DNA of 64,000 bases, from contig NZ_FCOK02000003.1 of NCBI RefSeq assembly GCF_001544555.2, forward strand, positions 186,001 to 250,000. The letters run 5' to 3'. Of the stretch, positions 47,240 through 55,539 are shown one piece after another (within the stretch, counting starts at the first letter, position 1; each line of letters starts with the position of its first letter). Made by a program: the position numbers and the translations under genes. Source of the DNA: Caballeronia udeis. GTDB lineage: Bacteria; Pseudomonadota; Gammaproteobacteria; Burkholderiales; Burkholderiaceae. The notes beneath the pieces are model-generated. The model was not told the origin of the DNA. It ran no database searches and was given only the letters and a program-made list of their open reading frames with translations.

Positions 47240-49666
47240 ATGACCGAATTTCAGAACGCCGAACAACAGTTATCGAAGTTTCGCCTGCGTGTGGCTGCCG
47301 CCGGCCTGTTCGTGTTCGTCTGTTTCGGGCTGATCGGCGTGCGGTTCCTGTATCTGCAGGTCTGGCATTTCAGCAAATACTCGCTGCAAGCCGATGAAAA
47401 CCGCATCTCGGTCGCGCCCATCGTGCCGAACCGCGGCATCATCACCGACCGCAACGGCGTGGTGCTGGCGAAGAACTATTCGGCTTACACGCTGGAAATC
47501 ACGCCATCGAAGATCGACACCACGCTCGACGATGAAATCGACCGTATCGCGACCGTCATTCCCGTCGATCAGCGCGACAGGCGGCGTTTCAAGAAGCTGC
47601 TGGAGGACTCGAAGAATTTCGAAAGCCTGCCAATCCGCACTCGCCTCACCGACGAAGAAGTCGCCCGTTTCACCGCTCAGCGATACCGCTTTCCGGGCGT
47701 GGAAGTACGCGCGCGGCTGTTCCGGCAATACCCGCTCGGGCCCACGGCGGCGCATGTGATTGGCTATATCGGACGGATTTCGCAGCGCGATCAGGAACGT
47801 ATCGACGAAGCGAGCGACCAGAACGACGCCGACACCGATCACTACGATCCGCGTCTGGACGCGAACAACTACAAGGGCACGGACTACATCGGCAAGATCG
47901 GTGTGGAGCAGAGCTACGAAACCGAGCTGCACGGCCTGACCGGCTTCGAGGAAGTGGAAGTCACAGCGGGCGGGCGGCCGGTGCGCACACTGTCGCGCAC
48001 GCAGGCCACGCCGGGGAACAACCTGGTGTTGTCGCTGGATATCGGCTTGCAGCAAGTCGCCGAACAGGCGTTCGCGGGCAAGCGCGGTGCGCTGGTGGCT
48101 ATCGAACCCGCAACGGGCGATGTGCTCGCGTTCGTATCGGCGCCCAGTTTCGACCCGAATTCGTTCGTCGACGGCATCGACCAGCAGACCTGGGATTCCC
48201 TCAACAATTCGCCCGATCACCCGCTGCTGAACCGGCCTCTGCACGGCACCTATCCGCCCGGCTCGACCTACAAGCCGTTCATGGCGCTTGCCGCGCTGAC
48301 GCTGCACAAACGCACGACCAGTTGGGGTTTCCAGGACCCGGGTTCGTACACGTTCGGCGGCCACACCTTCCGCAACGACGTGCGCGCGGGTCAGGGCTGG
48401 GTCGACATGAACCGCGCGATCGTGGTCTCCAACGACACCTATTTCTACATGCTGGCGCACGATCTTGGCGTGAACGCAATGGCCGGCTTCATGAAACCGT
48501 GGGGATTCGGCCAGATCACGGGTATTGATATCAACGGCGAAGCGCGCGGCATCCTGCCGTCCACCGAGTGGAAAAAGAAAGCGTACCGGAAGCCGGAACA
48601 GCAGCGCTGGTATGAAGGCGAGACGATCAGCCTGGGTATCGGGCAGGGTTATAACTCGTTCACGATCCTGCAACTCGCACACGCCACCGCGACGCTCGCG
48701 AACAACGGCGTGGTCATGAAGCCGCATCTGGTCAAGGAAGTCGAGAATCCGATCAGCAAGGCGATACGCGTCACCGTGCGCGATCCGAGCGACAAGATCG
48801 CGGTCAAGCAGGCGGACGTCGACTTCATCAAGCACGCAATGGAGGGTGTGGTGACCACCGGTACGGGCGCCAAGATCTTCCGCGGCGCGCCTTATCAGGC
48901 CGCCGGCAAAACCGGCACGGCGCAGGTTTATTCGCTGCAAGGCGCGAATTATTCGCACAACGCGATAGCGGAACATTTGCGAGATCACGCGTTGTTTATC
49001 GCGTTCGCACCAGCGGATCATCCGACTATCGCGGTGGCGCTGATCGTGGAAAACGGTGGCTGGGGTGCGGAATCGGCAGGTCCGATCGCGCGCAAGGTGC
49101 TCGATTATTATCTCGTCGACCGGCTGAAACCGGGTGCGGAAGCAGCGGCCGTGGCTGCGGCGGCATCGGCGACGGAAGATGCGGGCGCACCCGTGATCGG
49201 GGGTGCGCAAAGCCCCGTAGACGCGGCGCTGCCCGCATCGGTGACGGGCACGTCGCCGGCGTTCAAGCCGCAGGCTGCGTCTGATTCAGCGGCCTCGAGT
49301 GCGGGCACAGCGGCGTCCGGCGCGGCTGCATCGGCAAGCAGCGGAGCCGATGCGGCGTCGAGCGCGCCGGCGGCACCGGCCGTTCCTGCAGCGCCGAGCA
49401 TGCTGCGCGCGCTGGAAGCGCCGCGCGTGCCGGTCCCGCCTATCGCTACGGAAGCGCGGGAAACAGTGCACCCGGCAACGGAATCGAAAGCACCGGGCAC
49501 AGCCAGCGCGAAGGAAACAAGCCGTACCGCCGAGGCTCGCCGGGCACCGGCCGCGCCAACGCCCCCGTCGCGGCCGAAAGAACCCACGCCCACTGTCGCA
49601 ATTCCCCGCGACACCAGCAAAAGCGCTGTCCAGACGTTGACGCCGTCTGGCGGCATCGACGAGTAA
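47240..49666 (+). CDS. mrdA: Penicillin-binding protein 2
   Basis: This 808-residue peptidoglycan transpeptidase drives lateral wall growth. One N-terminal transmembrane helix (about 20-40) is followed by the PBP dimerisation domain and the transpeptidase domain. The catalytic serine is S342 in PGSTYKPF; the SND motif (SNDTYFYM) and KTGTAQ box follow. From about residue 630 there is a 170-residue Ala/Ser/Pro-rich tail not present in E. coli PBP2 (633 residues). rodA follows 12 nt later. Confidence 0.95.
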   Translation: MTEFQNAEQQLSKFRLRVAAAGLFVFVCFGLIGVRFLYLQVWHFSKYSLQADENRISVAPIVPNRGIITDRNGVVLAKNYSAYTLEITPSKIDTTLDDEIDRIATVIPVDQRDRRRFKKLLEDSKNFESLPIRTRLTDEEVARFTAQRYRFPGVEVRARLFRQYPLGPTAAHVIGYIGRISQRDQERIDEASDQNDADTDHYDPRLDANNYKGTDYIGKIGVEQSYETELHGLTGFEEVEVTAGGRPVRTLSRTQATPGNNLVLSLDIGLQQVAEQAFAGKRGALVAIEPATGDVLAFVSAPSFDPNSFVDGIDQQTWDSLNNSPDHPLLNRPLHGTYPPGSTYKPFMALAALTLHKRTTSWGFQDPGSYTFGGHTFRNDVRAGQGWVDMNRAIVVSNDTYFYMLAHDLGVNAMAGFMKPWGFGQITGIDINGEARGILPSTEWKKKAYRKPEQQRWYEGETISLGIGQGYNSFTILQLAHATATLANNGVVMKPHLVKEVENPISKAIRVTVRDPSDKIAVKQADVDFIKHAMEGVVTTGTGAKIFRGAPYQAAGKTGTAQVYSLQGANYSHNAIAEHLRDHALFIAFAPADHPTIAVALIVENGGWGAESAGPIARKVLDYYLVDRLKPGAEAAAVAAAASATEDAGAPVIGGAQSPVDAALPASVTGTSPAFKPQAASDSAASSAGTAASGAAASASSGADAASSAPAAPAVPAAPSMLRALEAPRVPVPPIATEARETVHPATESKAPGTASAKETSRTAEARRAPAAPTPPSRPKEPTPTVAIPRDTSKSAVQTLTPSGGIDE

Positions 49667-49678
49667 AGGAGAATCGCC

Positions 49679-50836
49679 ATGCAAGCGCTGCAATTCGACA
49701 AGCGCGTCTGGCTCGAACGCGCGAAGCGCATGTTCGCGGGCTTCGATAAACCGCTCGCACTGATCGTGTTCCTGCTGTTGTGCGTGGGCATTGTGACGCT
49801 GTATAGCGCGAGCCTGGATGTCCCCGGCCGTGTGGAAGACCAGTTGCGCAACATCATGCTGACGTTCGGGCTGATGTGGATCCTCGCCAACGTGCCGCCG
49901 CCCACGCTCATGCGTTTCGCCGTGCCGCTTTATACCATCGGCATGGCGCTGCTGATCGCGGTCGCCACGTTCGGGCTGACCCGCAAAGGCGCGAAACGCT
50001 GGCTGAACGTGGGCGTGGTGATCCAGCCCTCGGAGATCATGAAGATAGCGATGCCGCTCATGCTCGCATGGTATTTCCAGCGGCGTGAGGGCGGTATCCG
50101 GTGGTGGGATTACATTGTCGGCTTCCTGATCCTGATCCTGCCGGTCGCGATAATCGCCAAGCAGCCGGACCTCGGCACCGCCGTGCTGGTGTTCGCGGCG
50201 GGCCTCTTCGTGATCTATTTCGCGGGCCTGAGTTTCAAGCTGATCGTGCCAGTGCTGGTTGCGGCTGTGCTGGTCGTCGCGAGTATCGGCATATTCCAGG
50301 AACGCATTTGCCAGCCGGAAGTGAACTGGCCGCTAATGCATGATTACCAGAAGCATCGGATCTGCACGCTGCTCGACCCAACCTCCGATCCGCTCGGCAA
50401 AGGCTTTCACACCATCCAGGCCGTCATTGCGATCGGCTCGGGCGGGACCTTTGGAAAGGGCTGGTTAAAAGGTACGCAGTCGCATCTGGAATTCATCCCT
50501 GAAAAACATACCGACTTCATTTTCGCGGTGTTTTCGGAGGAGTTCGGGCTCGCGGGCGGCCTTGTGCTGCTATTCCTTTATATGGCGTTGATCACGCGAG
50601 GGCTGTTTATCGCGGCCAACGGAGCGACGCTGTTCGGACGCCTGCTGGCTGGATCGCTGACCATGGCGTTCTTTACCTACGCGTTCGTGAATATCGGGAT
50701 GGTGAGCGGGATCCTGCCGGTGGTCGGCGTGCCGCTGCCGTTCATGAGTTATGGTGGAACCGCGCTGACAACACTGGGCGTTGCGGTGGGGCTCATCATG
50801 AGCGTGTCACGACAAAAGCGGCTGATGAAAGGCTAG
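49679..50836 (+). CDS. rodA: Rod shape-determining SEDS glycosyltransferase RodA
   Basis: This 385-residue SEDS-family peptidoglycan polymerase has about ten transmembrane helices. Typical motifs are KGAKRWLNVG, KQPDLGTAVLV, EKHTDFIFAVFSEEFG and the C-terminal GVPLPFMSYGGTALTT. RodA pairs with PBP2 encoded just upstream. The Shine-Dalgarno is AAAGGAGAA. A terminator follows. Confidence 0.96.
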   Translation: MQALQFDKRVWLERAKRMFAGFDKPLALIVFLLLCVGIVTLYSASLDVPGRVEDQLRNIMLTFGLMWILANVPPPTLMRFAVPLYTIGMALLIAVATFGLTRKGAKRWLNVGVVIQPSEIMKIAMPLMLAWYFQRREGGIRWWDYIVGFLILILPVAIIAKQPDLGTAVLVFAAGLFVIYFAGLSFKLIVPVLVAAVLVVASIGIFQERICQPEVNWPLMHDYQKHRICTLLDPTSDPLGKGFHTIQAVIAIGSGGTFGKGWLKGTQSHLEFIPEKHTDFIFAVFSEEFGLAGGLVLLFLYMALITRGLFIAANGATLFGRLLAGSLTMAFFTYAFVNIGMVSGILPVVGVPLPFMSYGGTALTTLGVAVGLIMSVSRQKRLMKG

Positions 50837-50867
50837 CGGTTTTTCGGTTGTACGCGTGGCAGTTGCG

Positions 50868-50904
50868 AAGCCCACAATGATGATTTCATTGTGGGCTTTT
50901 GTTT
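50868..50904 (+). terminator. Rho-independent terminator of the mre-mrdA-rodA cluster
   Basis: AGCCCACAATGA (50869-50880) pairs with TCATTGTGGGCT (50886-50897), followed by TTTGTTTT. It lies between the convergent rodA and Sel1 genes. Confidence 0.9.
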
Positions 50905-51578
50905 TATTGCGGCCGTTCGTGCGCAAGTTCCGCGCTGAGTTCCTGGAACTTCAGCTTCGCCGCAGGATCGCCCTGCGCCGCCGCCGCCGCGTAATACGCG
51001 CGTGCCACGTTGATGTTCTTCTTCACGCCATCGCCGCCGCGCTCGTAAAACGATCCGGCCACGTATTGCGCGGTCATGTCCCCGCCTTCGGCCGCCTTCT
51101 TGTACCAGACGAACGCCTGCGCGTTGTCGCGCGGCGTACCGCGGCCATCGAGGAACTGATTGGCCAGCGCGAGCTCCGCCAGGACATGGCCCTGGTTCGC
51201 CGCCCGCAAGAACCAGCGATGCGCCTCAACCGGATCACGCCCGACAAACTCGCCATCGTCGTACATCTTCCCGTACACGTACTGCGCTTGCGTCATGTTG
51301 GCGTCGGCCGCTTTGCGCAACCATTTCTTGCCTTCCTCTACATCGGCCGGGCCGCCTTCACCGTTCACCAGCATCATCGCGTAATTGAATTCGGCGAGAC
51401 GGCTGCCGTTCTGCGCCGCGTGCAAAAACTCCGAGCGCGCCGCGCCGAAGTTGCCCGCGTTGTAATCGGCGACGGCGTTTTGCGTCGCCATGTCACTGCC
51501 CTTGACGGTCTGCGCGCTCGCCGCACCGCACACAATCATCAACGCTACGGATACCGCGCCCAATATTCCGGGTTTCAT
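50904..51578 (-). CDS. Secreted Sel1-repeat protein
   Basis: This 224-residue protein has a signal peptide (MKPGILGAVSVALMIVCGAASAQ region, cleavage near 22) and four or so Sel1-like repeats, each about 36 residues with A-x-x-G spacing (for example AQYVYGKMYDDGEFVGRDPVEA). Sel1 repeats are protein-interaction scaffolds in the periplasm. The frame extends upstream in overlap with the aldolase gene; ATG 51578 overlaps the aldolase stop (ATGA). No specific partner can be named. Confidence 0.88.
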   Translation of the reverse strand: MKPGILGAVSVALMIVCGAASAQTVKGSDMATQNAVADYNAGNFGAARSEFLHAAQNGSRLAEFNYAMMLVNGEGGPADVEEGKKWLRKAADANMTQAQYVYGKMYDDGEFVGRDPVEAHRWFLRAANQGHVLAELALANQFLDGRGTPRDNAQAFVWYKKAAEGGDMTAQYVAGSFYERGGDGVKKNINVARAYYAAAAAQGDPAAKLKFQELSAELAHERPQ

Positions 51579-52357
51579 GCCCTTGCCTCCTGCAACGCCT
51601 GTCGCGTCGCTTTTAACAGCCAGCCCACATCGGCCGATAACGCGACAACCTTCACGCCCGCTTCTGCATATGACCGGGCACTGGCGACATCGAGCGCGAA
51701 AATGCCGCTCGCGATACCTGCGTGTTTTGCGGTATCGATAATTTTCGTGATCGCCGCCTGGACGTCCGGATGTTTGGTATCGCCGAGATGGCCGAGGCTC
51801 GCGGCCAGATCGGCAGGCCCGATGAACAGGCAATCCACGCCCGGCGTAGCCGCGATCGCTTCCACATTCGCAAGCGCCTGCTCGGATTCGATTTGCACGA
51901 TGGTCGATATCTGCGCATTCGCCGAACTCACGTAATCGCGCCGGATGCCGTACGCCGCTGCGCGCACCGCGCCGGCGGCGCCGCGCAGGCCATCGCGGGC
52001 ATCGGCGTTCGGATACTGCGTGAGACGCACAACGTGTGCCGCCTCTTCCGCCGTTTCCACGTTCGGGAACATCAGGGTGCGTGCGCCTGCGTCCAGCACG
52101 CGCTTGACCAGCCAGCCTTCATGCGCCGGCACGCGGACGATCGGCTCGGTCGGCAAGTGCGCGGCGGCAATTGCACGAAGTTGCGCGACGACGTCATGGC
52201 TGTCGTTCGGCGAATGCTCCATGTCGATACACAGCCAGTCGAACCCGGCATGCGCCACGGCTTCGGCCACGTCCGCGCTGCCGAGCGACAGCCACAGGCC
52301 GTACAAGGTGCCGGATTCGGTGAAACGCTCTTTGAGGAGATTGGTGTAGGTGCTCAT
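51575..52357 (-). CDS. HpcH/HpaI family aldolase
   Basis: This 260-residue class II pyruvate aldolase of the HpcH/HpaI (GarL) family cleaves or forms 2-oxo acids. It shows FDWLCIDMEHSPND near 39-52, the metal ligand Glu in VQIESEQAL, and FIGPADLAASLG. The physiological substrate, such as 2-dehydro-3-deoxyglucarate, cannot be fixed from sequence; no sugar-acid catabolic genes lie nearby. It is the first gene before the coupled Sel1 gene. Confidence 0.88.
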   Translation of the reverse strand: MSTYTNLLKERFTESGTLYGLWLSLGSADVAEAVAHAGFDWLCIDMEHSPNDSHDVVAQLRAIAAAHLPTEPIVRVPAHEGWLVKRVLDAGARTLMFPNVETAEEAAHVVRLTQYPNADARDGLRGAAGAVRAAAYGIRRDYVSSANAQISTIVQIESEQALANVEAIAATPGVDCLFIGPADLAASLGHLGDTKHPDVQAAITKIIDTAKHAGIASGIFALDVASARSYAEAGVKVVALSADVGWLLKATRQALQEARA

Positions 52358-52480
52358 CGCGTGGTCCCAGGTAGGTCACGCGCGGCGGAATGGCTGACAG
52401 GCATGTCTCGCTCCGGTAGGGCTATGTCGTTGAATGCGCCGCAGCAAAAAAGTGCGGCTTGTCCAAAGATCATACCGTGA

Positions 52481-52508
52481 CAAAAGAGCGCTGGCAGGAG
52501 CCTGCCTT
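52481..52508 (-). terminator. Possible weak terminator of queC-queE-queD
   Basis: GGCAGGAGCCTGCC (52493-52506) can form a short hairpin; on the minus strand AGCGCTCTTTTG follows after it. It lies about 32 nt past the queD stop. Confidence 0.35.
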
Positions 52509-52538
52509 AGGACCTTGGAGACTGAGACCGCTGAAGTG

Positions 52539-52985
52539 TCAGACGCCTTCGACGTCCGCCCAGCAATTCGGTGTTTCGTAGAGGCGCACGCGCTTCAACT
52601 TCAGATCGACGCCGTAGTGGTCGTTGTAGACGCCGGAGAGAATCCGGAACGCTTCGGCAGCGAGATTTTCAACGGTAGGAATACGGTCCAGCACGACGGT
52701 CTTGTGGTCAGCCATCTGCTCAAGAAAACTTCGCACGACTTCGTCGCGTGCATAGACGATAAACGCGTGGTCCCACTTGTTGACGAGATGCTCCATTGCC
52801 AGCGCCTTGACGTCGGCGAAGTCCATCACCATGCCGCGATCCGGCGCGCCTTCCGTTTCGACGAGTTCACCTTGCAGCGTGATTTCCAGCACATACCGAT
52901 GACCGTGCAGGTTACGGCACTGGCTGCGGTGATCGGGGATGCGGTGGCCCGCATCGAATTCAAGTTTTCGGGTAATCGTCTGCAC
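52539..52985 (-). CDS. queD: 6-carboxytetrahydropterin synthase
   Basis: This 148-residue enzyme makes 6-carboxytetrahydropterin, the first committed intermediate of queuosine. Zinc ligands H14 (FDAGH), H27 and H29 (LHGHR) and the nucleophile C23 (SQCRNLHGH) are present. It lies 27 nt downstream of queE, last in the order queC-queE-queD. Confidence 0.95.
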   Translation of the reverse strand: MQTITRKLEFDAGHRIPDHRSQCRNLHGHRYVLEITLQGELVETEGAPDRGMVMDFADVKALAMEHLVNKWDHAFIVYARDEVVRSFLEQMADHKTVVLDRIPTVENLAAEAFRILSGVYNDHYGVDLKLKRVRLYETPNCWADVEGV

Positions 52986-53012
52986 GTCGGCTCAGCTTGG
53001 GCTTGATTCGCG

Positions 53013-53645
53013 TTAGGGGATGTTCAGGTACTTGTGCGTCTGCATGGACAGGCGCCATTGCGGATGCCGCTTGCACCAGTCGATCGCGAGCTTCGTATTG
53101 ATGTCGCGCGACGGGCCGTCCATGGGTTGCACGAGGAAATACTCGAAGTCGAGTTTTGCGTAGTCGGCCAGCGGCTGATTGTCTTGCGGCACGACGACCT
53201 TCAACTCGTTGCCCCTCGTCACGACCAGCGGCGCGCCGGCCTTCGGGCTCACGCAAATCCAGTCGATGCTGTCCAGCACCGGCAGCGACCCGTTCGTTTC
53301 GATCGCCATTTCGAAGCCGGCTGCATGCAGGGCATCGACGAAAGGCGGGTCGATCTGCAGCATGGGCTCGCCGCCCGTACAGACCACGAACTTGTGTGCT
53401 TCGCCTTCCGGCCATTGCGACGAGATCATGGCGACGAGTTCTGCAGGTGTGCGATATTTACCGCCGTTCTCGCCGTCCGTGCCAACGAAATCCGTGTCGC
53501 AAAACTGGCAGACGGCGTCCGCGCGATCTTCCTCGCGGCCCGACCAGAGATTGCAGCCGGCGAAGCGGCAGAACACGGCCGGGCGGCCGGCATTTGCGCC
53601 TTCGCCCTGCAACGTATAGAAAATTTCCTTTACTGCGTACGTCAT
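53013..53645 (-). CDS. queE: 7-carboxy-7-deazaguanine synthase
   Basis: This 210-residue radical-SAM enzyme converts carboxytetrahydropterin to 7-carboxy-7-deazaguanine. Its cluster motif is the long CX14CX2C form (C31, C46, C49), as in Burkholderia-type QueE, instead of the usual CX3CX2C. The N terminus KEIFYTLQGEGANAGRPAVF and the CTGGEPMLQ strand match the family. It starts 2 nt after queC ends. Confidence 0.96.
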   Translation of the reverse strand: MTYAVKEIFYTLQGEGANAGRPAVFCRFAGCNLWSGREEDRADAVCQFCDTDFVGTDGENGGKYRTPAELVAMISSQWPEGEAHKFVVCTGGEPMLQIDPPFVDALHAAGFEMAIETNGSLPVLDSIDWICVSPKAGAPLVVTRGNELKVVVPQDNQPLADYAKLDFEYFLVQPMDGPSRDINTKLAIDWCKRHPQWRLSMQTHKYLNIP

Positions 53646-53647
53646 GA

Positions 53648-54382
53648 TCAGACCGGTTCAGTGGTGACTTGCTCACCCGACTTGTAGGCTTCGTAGCCGC
53701 GCTTGCGCAGCTTGCATGCCGGGCATTGGCCGCAGCCAAAACCCCAATCATGCAACTCGGCGCGCTCGCCGACATAACACGTGTGCGTCTCGACACGCAC
53801 CAGTTCCACCAGCGCCTCGCCGCCTAGCTGTTCGGCCAGGCGCCAGGTGTCGGCTTTATCGAGCCACATCAGCGGTGTCTCGAGCAGGAAGCGGCTGTCC
53901 ATGCCGAGGTTGAGGGCGACTTGCAACGCCTTCATGGTGTCGTCGCGGCAATCGGGGTAGCCCGAGAAATCCGTTTCGCACATGCCGCCGACGAGCACCT
54001 TCAATCCGCGCCGATAGGCAATGGCGGCGGCGATCGTCATGAACATGAGATTGCGGCCGGGCACGAAGGTATTGGGCAAGCCGTTCGCGCTGGCTTCAAT
54101 TTCGATCTCGCGCGTCATGGCGGTGTCGCTGATCGCACCGAGGACCGACAGGTCGATCATGTGATCTTCGCCGAGCCGTTCTGCCCACTGCGGAAACTGC
54201 TGTTTCACCGATGCCCGAAAACCTTCCCGGCATTCGAGTTCCACGCGATGGCGCTGACCATAGTCGAAGCCGAGTGTCTCGACGGTCGTAAAGCGATCGA
54301 GCGCCCAGGCGAGGCATGTGGCCGAATCCTGGCCGCCGGAAAACAGCACCAGTGCGCTGTCTTTAGCGTCTGTCCGAGTCAC
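53648..54382 (-). CDS. queC: 7-cyano-7-deazaguanine synthase
   Basis: This 244-residue ATP-dependent enzyme makes preQ0. The PP-loop is FSGGQDSAT near 14-22, and the zinc site near the C terminus comprises the cysteines of [12 protein letters not shown] together with an upstream one. The start is GTG at 54382 with GGAG 8 nt upstream (family N terminus [17 protein letters not shown]). It is first in the que operon. The leader carries an 8-bp inverted repeat (TGGCTAAG/CTTAGCCA, 54419-54476) of unknown role. Confidence 0.95.
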   Translation of the reverse strand: MTRTDAKDSALVLFSGGQDSATCLAWALDRFTTVETLGFDYGQRHRVELECREGFRASVKQQFPQWAERLGEDHMIDLSVLGAISDTAMTREIEIEASANGLPNTFVPGRNLMFMTIAAAIAYRRGLKVLVGGMCETDFSGYPDCRDDTMKALQVALNLGMDSRFLLETPLMWLDKADTWRLAEQLGGEALVELVRVETHTCYVGERAELHDWGFGCGQCPACKLRKRGYEAYKSGEQVTTEPV

Positions 54383-54418
54383 CGTGAAACTCCAATGGAG
54401 AAGAGGGGATGCGCGATC

Positions 54419-54476
54419 TGGCTAAGGTTCAGGAGAGGCCGCAGCGCGCGGTTTTATCCCGGTCCTATCTTAGCCA
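54419..54476 (-). promoter_or_regulatory. Inverted repeat in the queC leader
   Basis: TGGCTAAG (54419-54426) and CTTAGCCA (54469-54476) enclose 42 nt, 37 nt upstream of the queC GTG. A preQ1-type regulatory RNA would make sense here, but I cannot match the loop to preQ1-I, II or III. Confidence 0.3.
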
Positions 54477-54612
54477 AGTCTTTGAAGAACCAAGGATTTT
54501 ATCATGAAGGTGGCATTCGCTCCCGGCCGGAGCTTGACCCGGCGGAGAAGGCTCGGGACAGGTTGGCGTCCAGTGCGCATCCAGTGCGAGCGAAAACAAA
54601 ATAGCACAATGG

Positions 54613-54648
54613 AAAATGCCCGGAAACCTTGCGGTTTCCGGGCATTTT
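54613..54648 (-). terminator. Terminator downstream of tRNA-Phe
   Basis: AAAATGCCCGGAAACC (54613-54628) pairs with GGTTTCCGGGCATTTT (54633-54648) around TTGC. On the minus strand the arm ends CATTTTCC. It lies 10 nt past the tRNA 3' end. Confidence 0.88.
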
Positions 54649-54657
54649 TTGCAACTG

Positions 54658-54733
54658 TGGTGGCCTGGGACGGAATCGAACCATCGACACGCGGATTTTC
54701 AATCCGCTGCTCTACCAACTGAGCTACCGGGCC
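54658..54733 (-). tRNA. tRNA-Phe (anticodon GAA), CCA encoded
   Basis: All four arms can be drawn on the minus strand: D-arm GCTC/GAGC, anticodon arm GCGGA-TTGAAAA-TCCGC with GAA, variable GTGTC and T-arm GATGG-TTCGATT-CCGTC. The discriminator A73 and CCA are encoded. The acceptor stem GGCCCGG/CCAGGCC has one C5-A68 mismatch. It is 76 nt long and monocistronic, with its own promoter and terminator. Confidence 0.96.
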
Positions 54734-54745
54734 ACGAAGAACGAA

Positions 54746-54774
54746 AGTATATCAAAGGGGATTATGTCGCTCAA
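54746..54774 (-). promoter_or_regulatory. Predicted sigma-70 promoter of tRNA-Phe
   Basis: On the minus strand TTGAGC (plus 54769-54774) and TATACT (54746-54751) are separated by exactly 17 nt. Transcription would begin near 54739, a few bases before the mature tRNA 5' end. Confidence 0.7.
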
Positions 54775-54822
54775 GTGCTTTTTGCCAGCTTTTTACTGTA
54801 ACGATCCTGGAACGCCCGCCAG

Positions 54823-55539
54823 TCAAGCCTCGCTCTTGTTCTTGCCCAGATCCACGCCGAGTTGCTTGAGCTTGCGATACAAGTGCGTACGCTCCAGTCC
54901 CGTCTTTTCCGCCACCCGCGTCATGCTGCCGTTCTCACGCGCCAGGTGATACTCGAAGTACGCGCGCTCAAACGCATCGCGGGCATCGCGTAACGGAATG
55001 TCGAAGGAGATGGACGCCGTCGCGCCCGCCGGACCCGTTGCACCCAGCGCGCCGCCATCGCCACCCGCCAGGTTCAGCGATGCAGCCACCGGCAACGCAG
55101 CAGAAGCCGGCACGGTCGAACCGCTCGACGGCAAAGCCGGCCGCGTGGCCGCATTCGCGATTGGCGCCGCAGCCGTGCCGCGAGCAAGACCCTGCTCGAC
55201 CGCCTTGAGCAATTTTTGCAACGCGATCGGTTTCTCGAGGAAGTTGAGCGCACCAATCTTCGTGGCCTCAACCGCCGTATCGATAGTCGCATGGCCCGAC
55301 ATCATGATCACCGGCATGGTGAGCTTGCCCTGCGCCGCCCACTCTTTCAGCAGGGTCACGCCGTCGGTATCGGGCATCCAGATGTCGAGCAGCACGAGAT
55401 CCGGCGCCTGCCGCAACCGGTACTCCCGCGCATGCTGCGCATTCTCTGCCGTCTCCACCACGTGACCTTCGTCGCTCAGGATCTCCGAGAGCAATTCCCG
55501 GATACCCATTTCGTCGTCTACCACCAGGATGGTTGCCAT
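54823..55539 (-). CDS. NtrX-like response regulator lacking the sigma-54 AAA+ domain
   Basis: This 238-residue protein has a receiver domain (D52 in LVLLDIWMPD; acidic DDE at 8-10) and a C-terminal Fis-type helix-turn-helix (GSMTRVAEKTGLERTHLYRKLKQLG). The sigma-54-interacting AAA+ domain of true NtrX is absent; a 60-residue Ala/Gly/Pro linker stands in its place. It should bind DNA but not activate sigma-54 polymerase. It abuts the NtrY-like kinase gene and is the last gene of that block. Confidence 0.9.
   Translation of the reverse strand: MATILVVDDEMGIRELLSEILSDEGHVVETAENAQHAREYRLRQAPDLVLLDIWMPDTDGVTLLKEWAAQGKLTMPVIMMSGHATIDTAVEATKIGALNFLEKPIALQKLLKAVEQGLARGTAAAPIANAATRPALPSSGSTVPASAALPVAASLNLAGGDGGALGATGPAGATASISFDIPLRDARDAFERAYFEYHLARENGSMTRVAEKTGLERTHLYRKLKQLGVDLGKNKSEA

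Noticed and set aside
47270..49210. 646-codon minus-strand frame opposite mrdA
   Set aside because: It is fully antisense to a well-conserved PBP2 gene and shows no domain.
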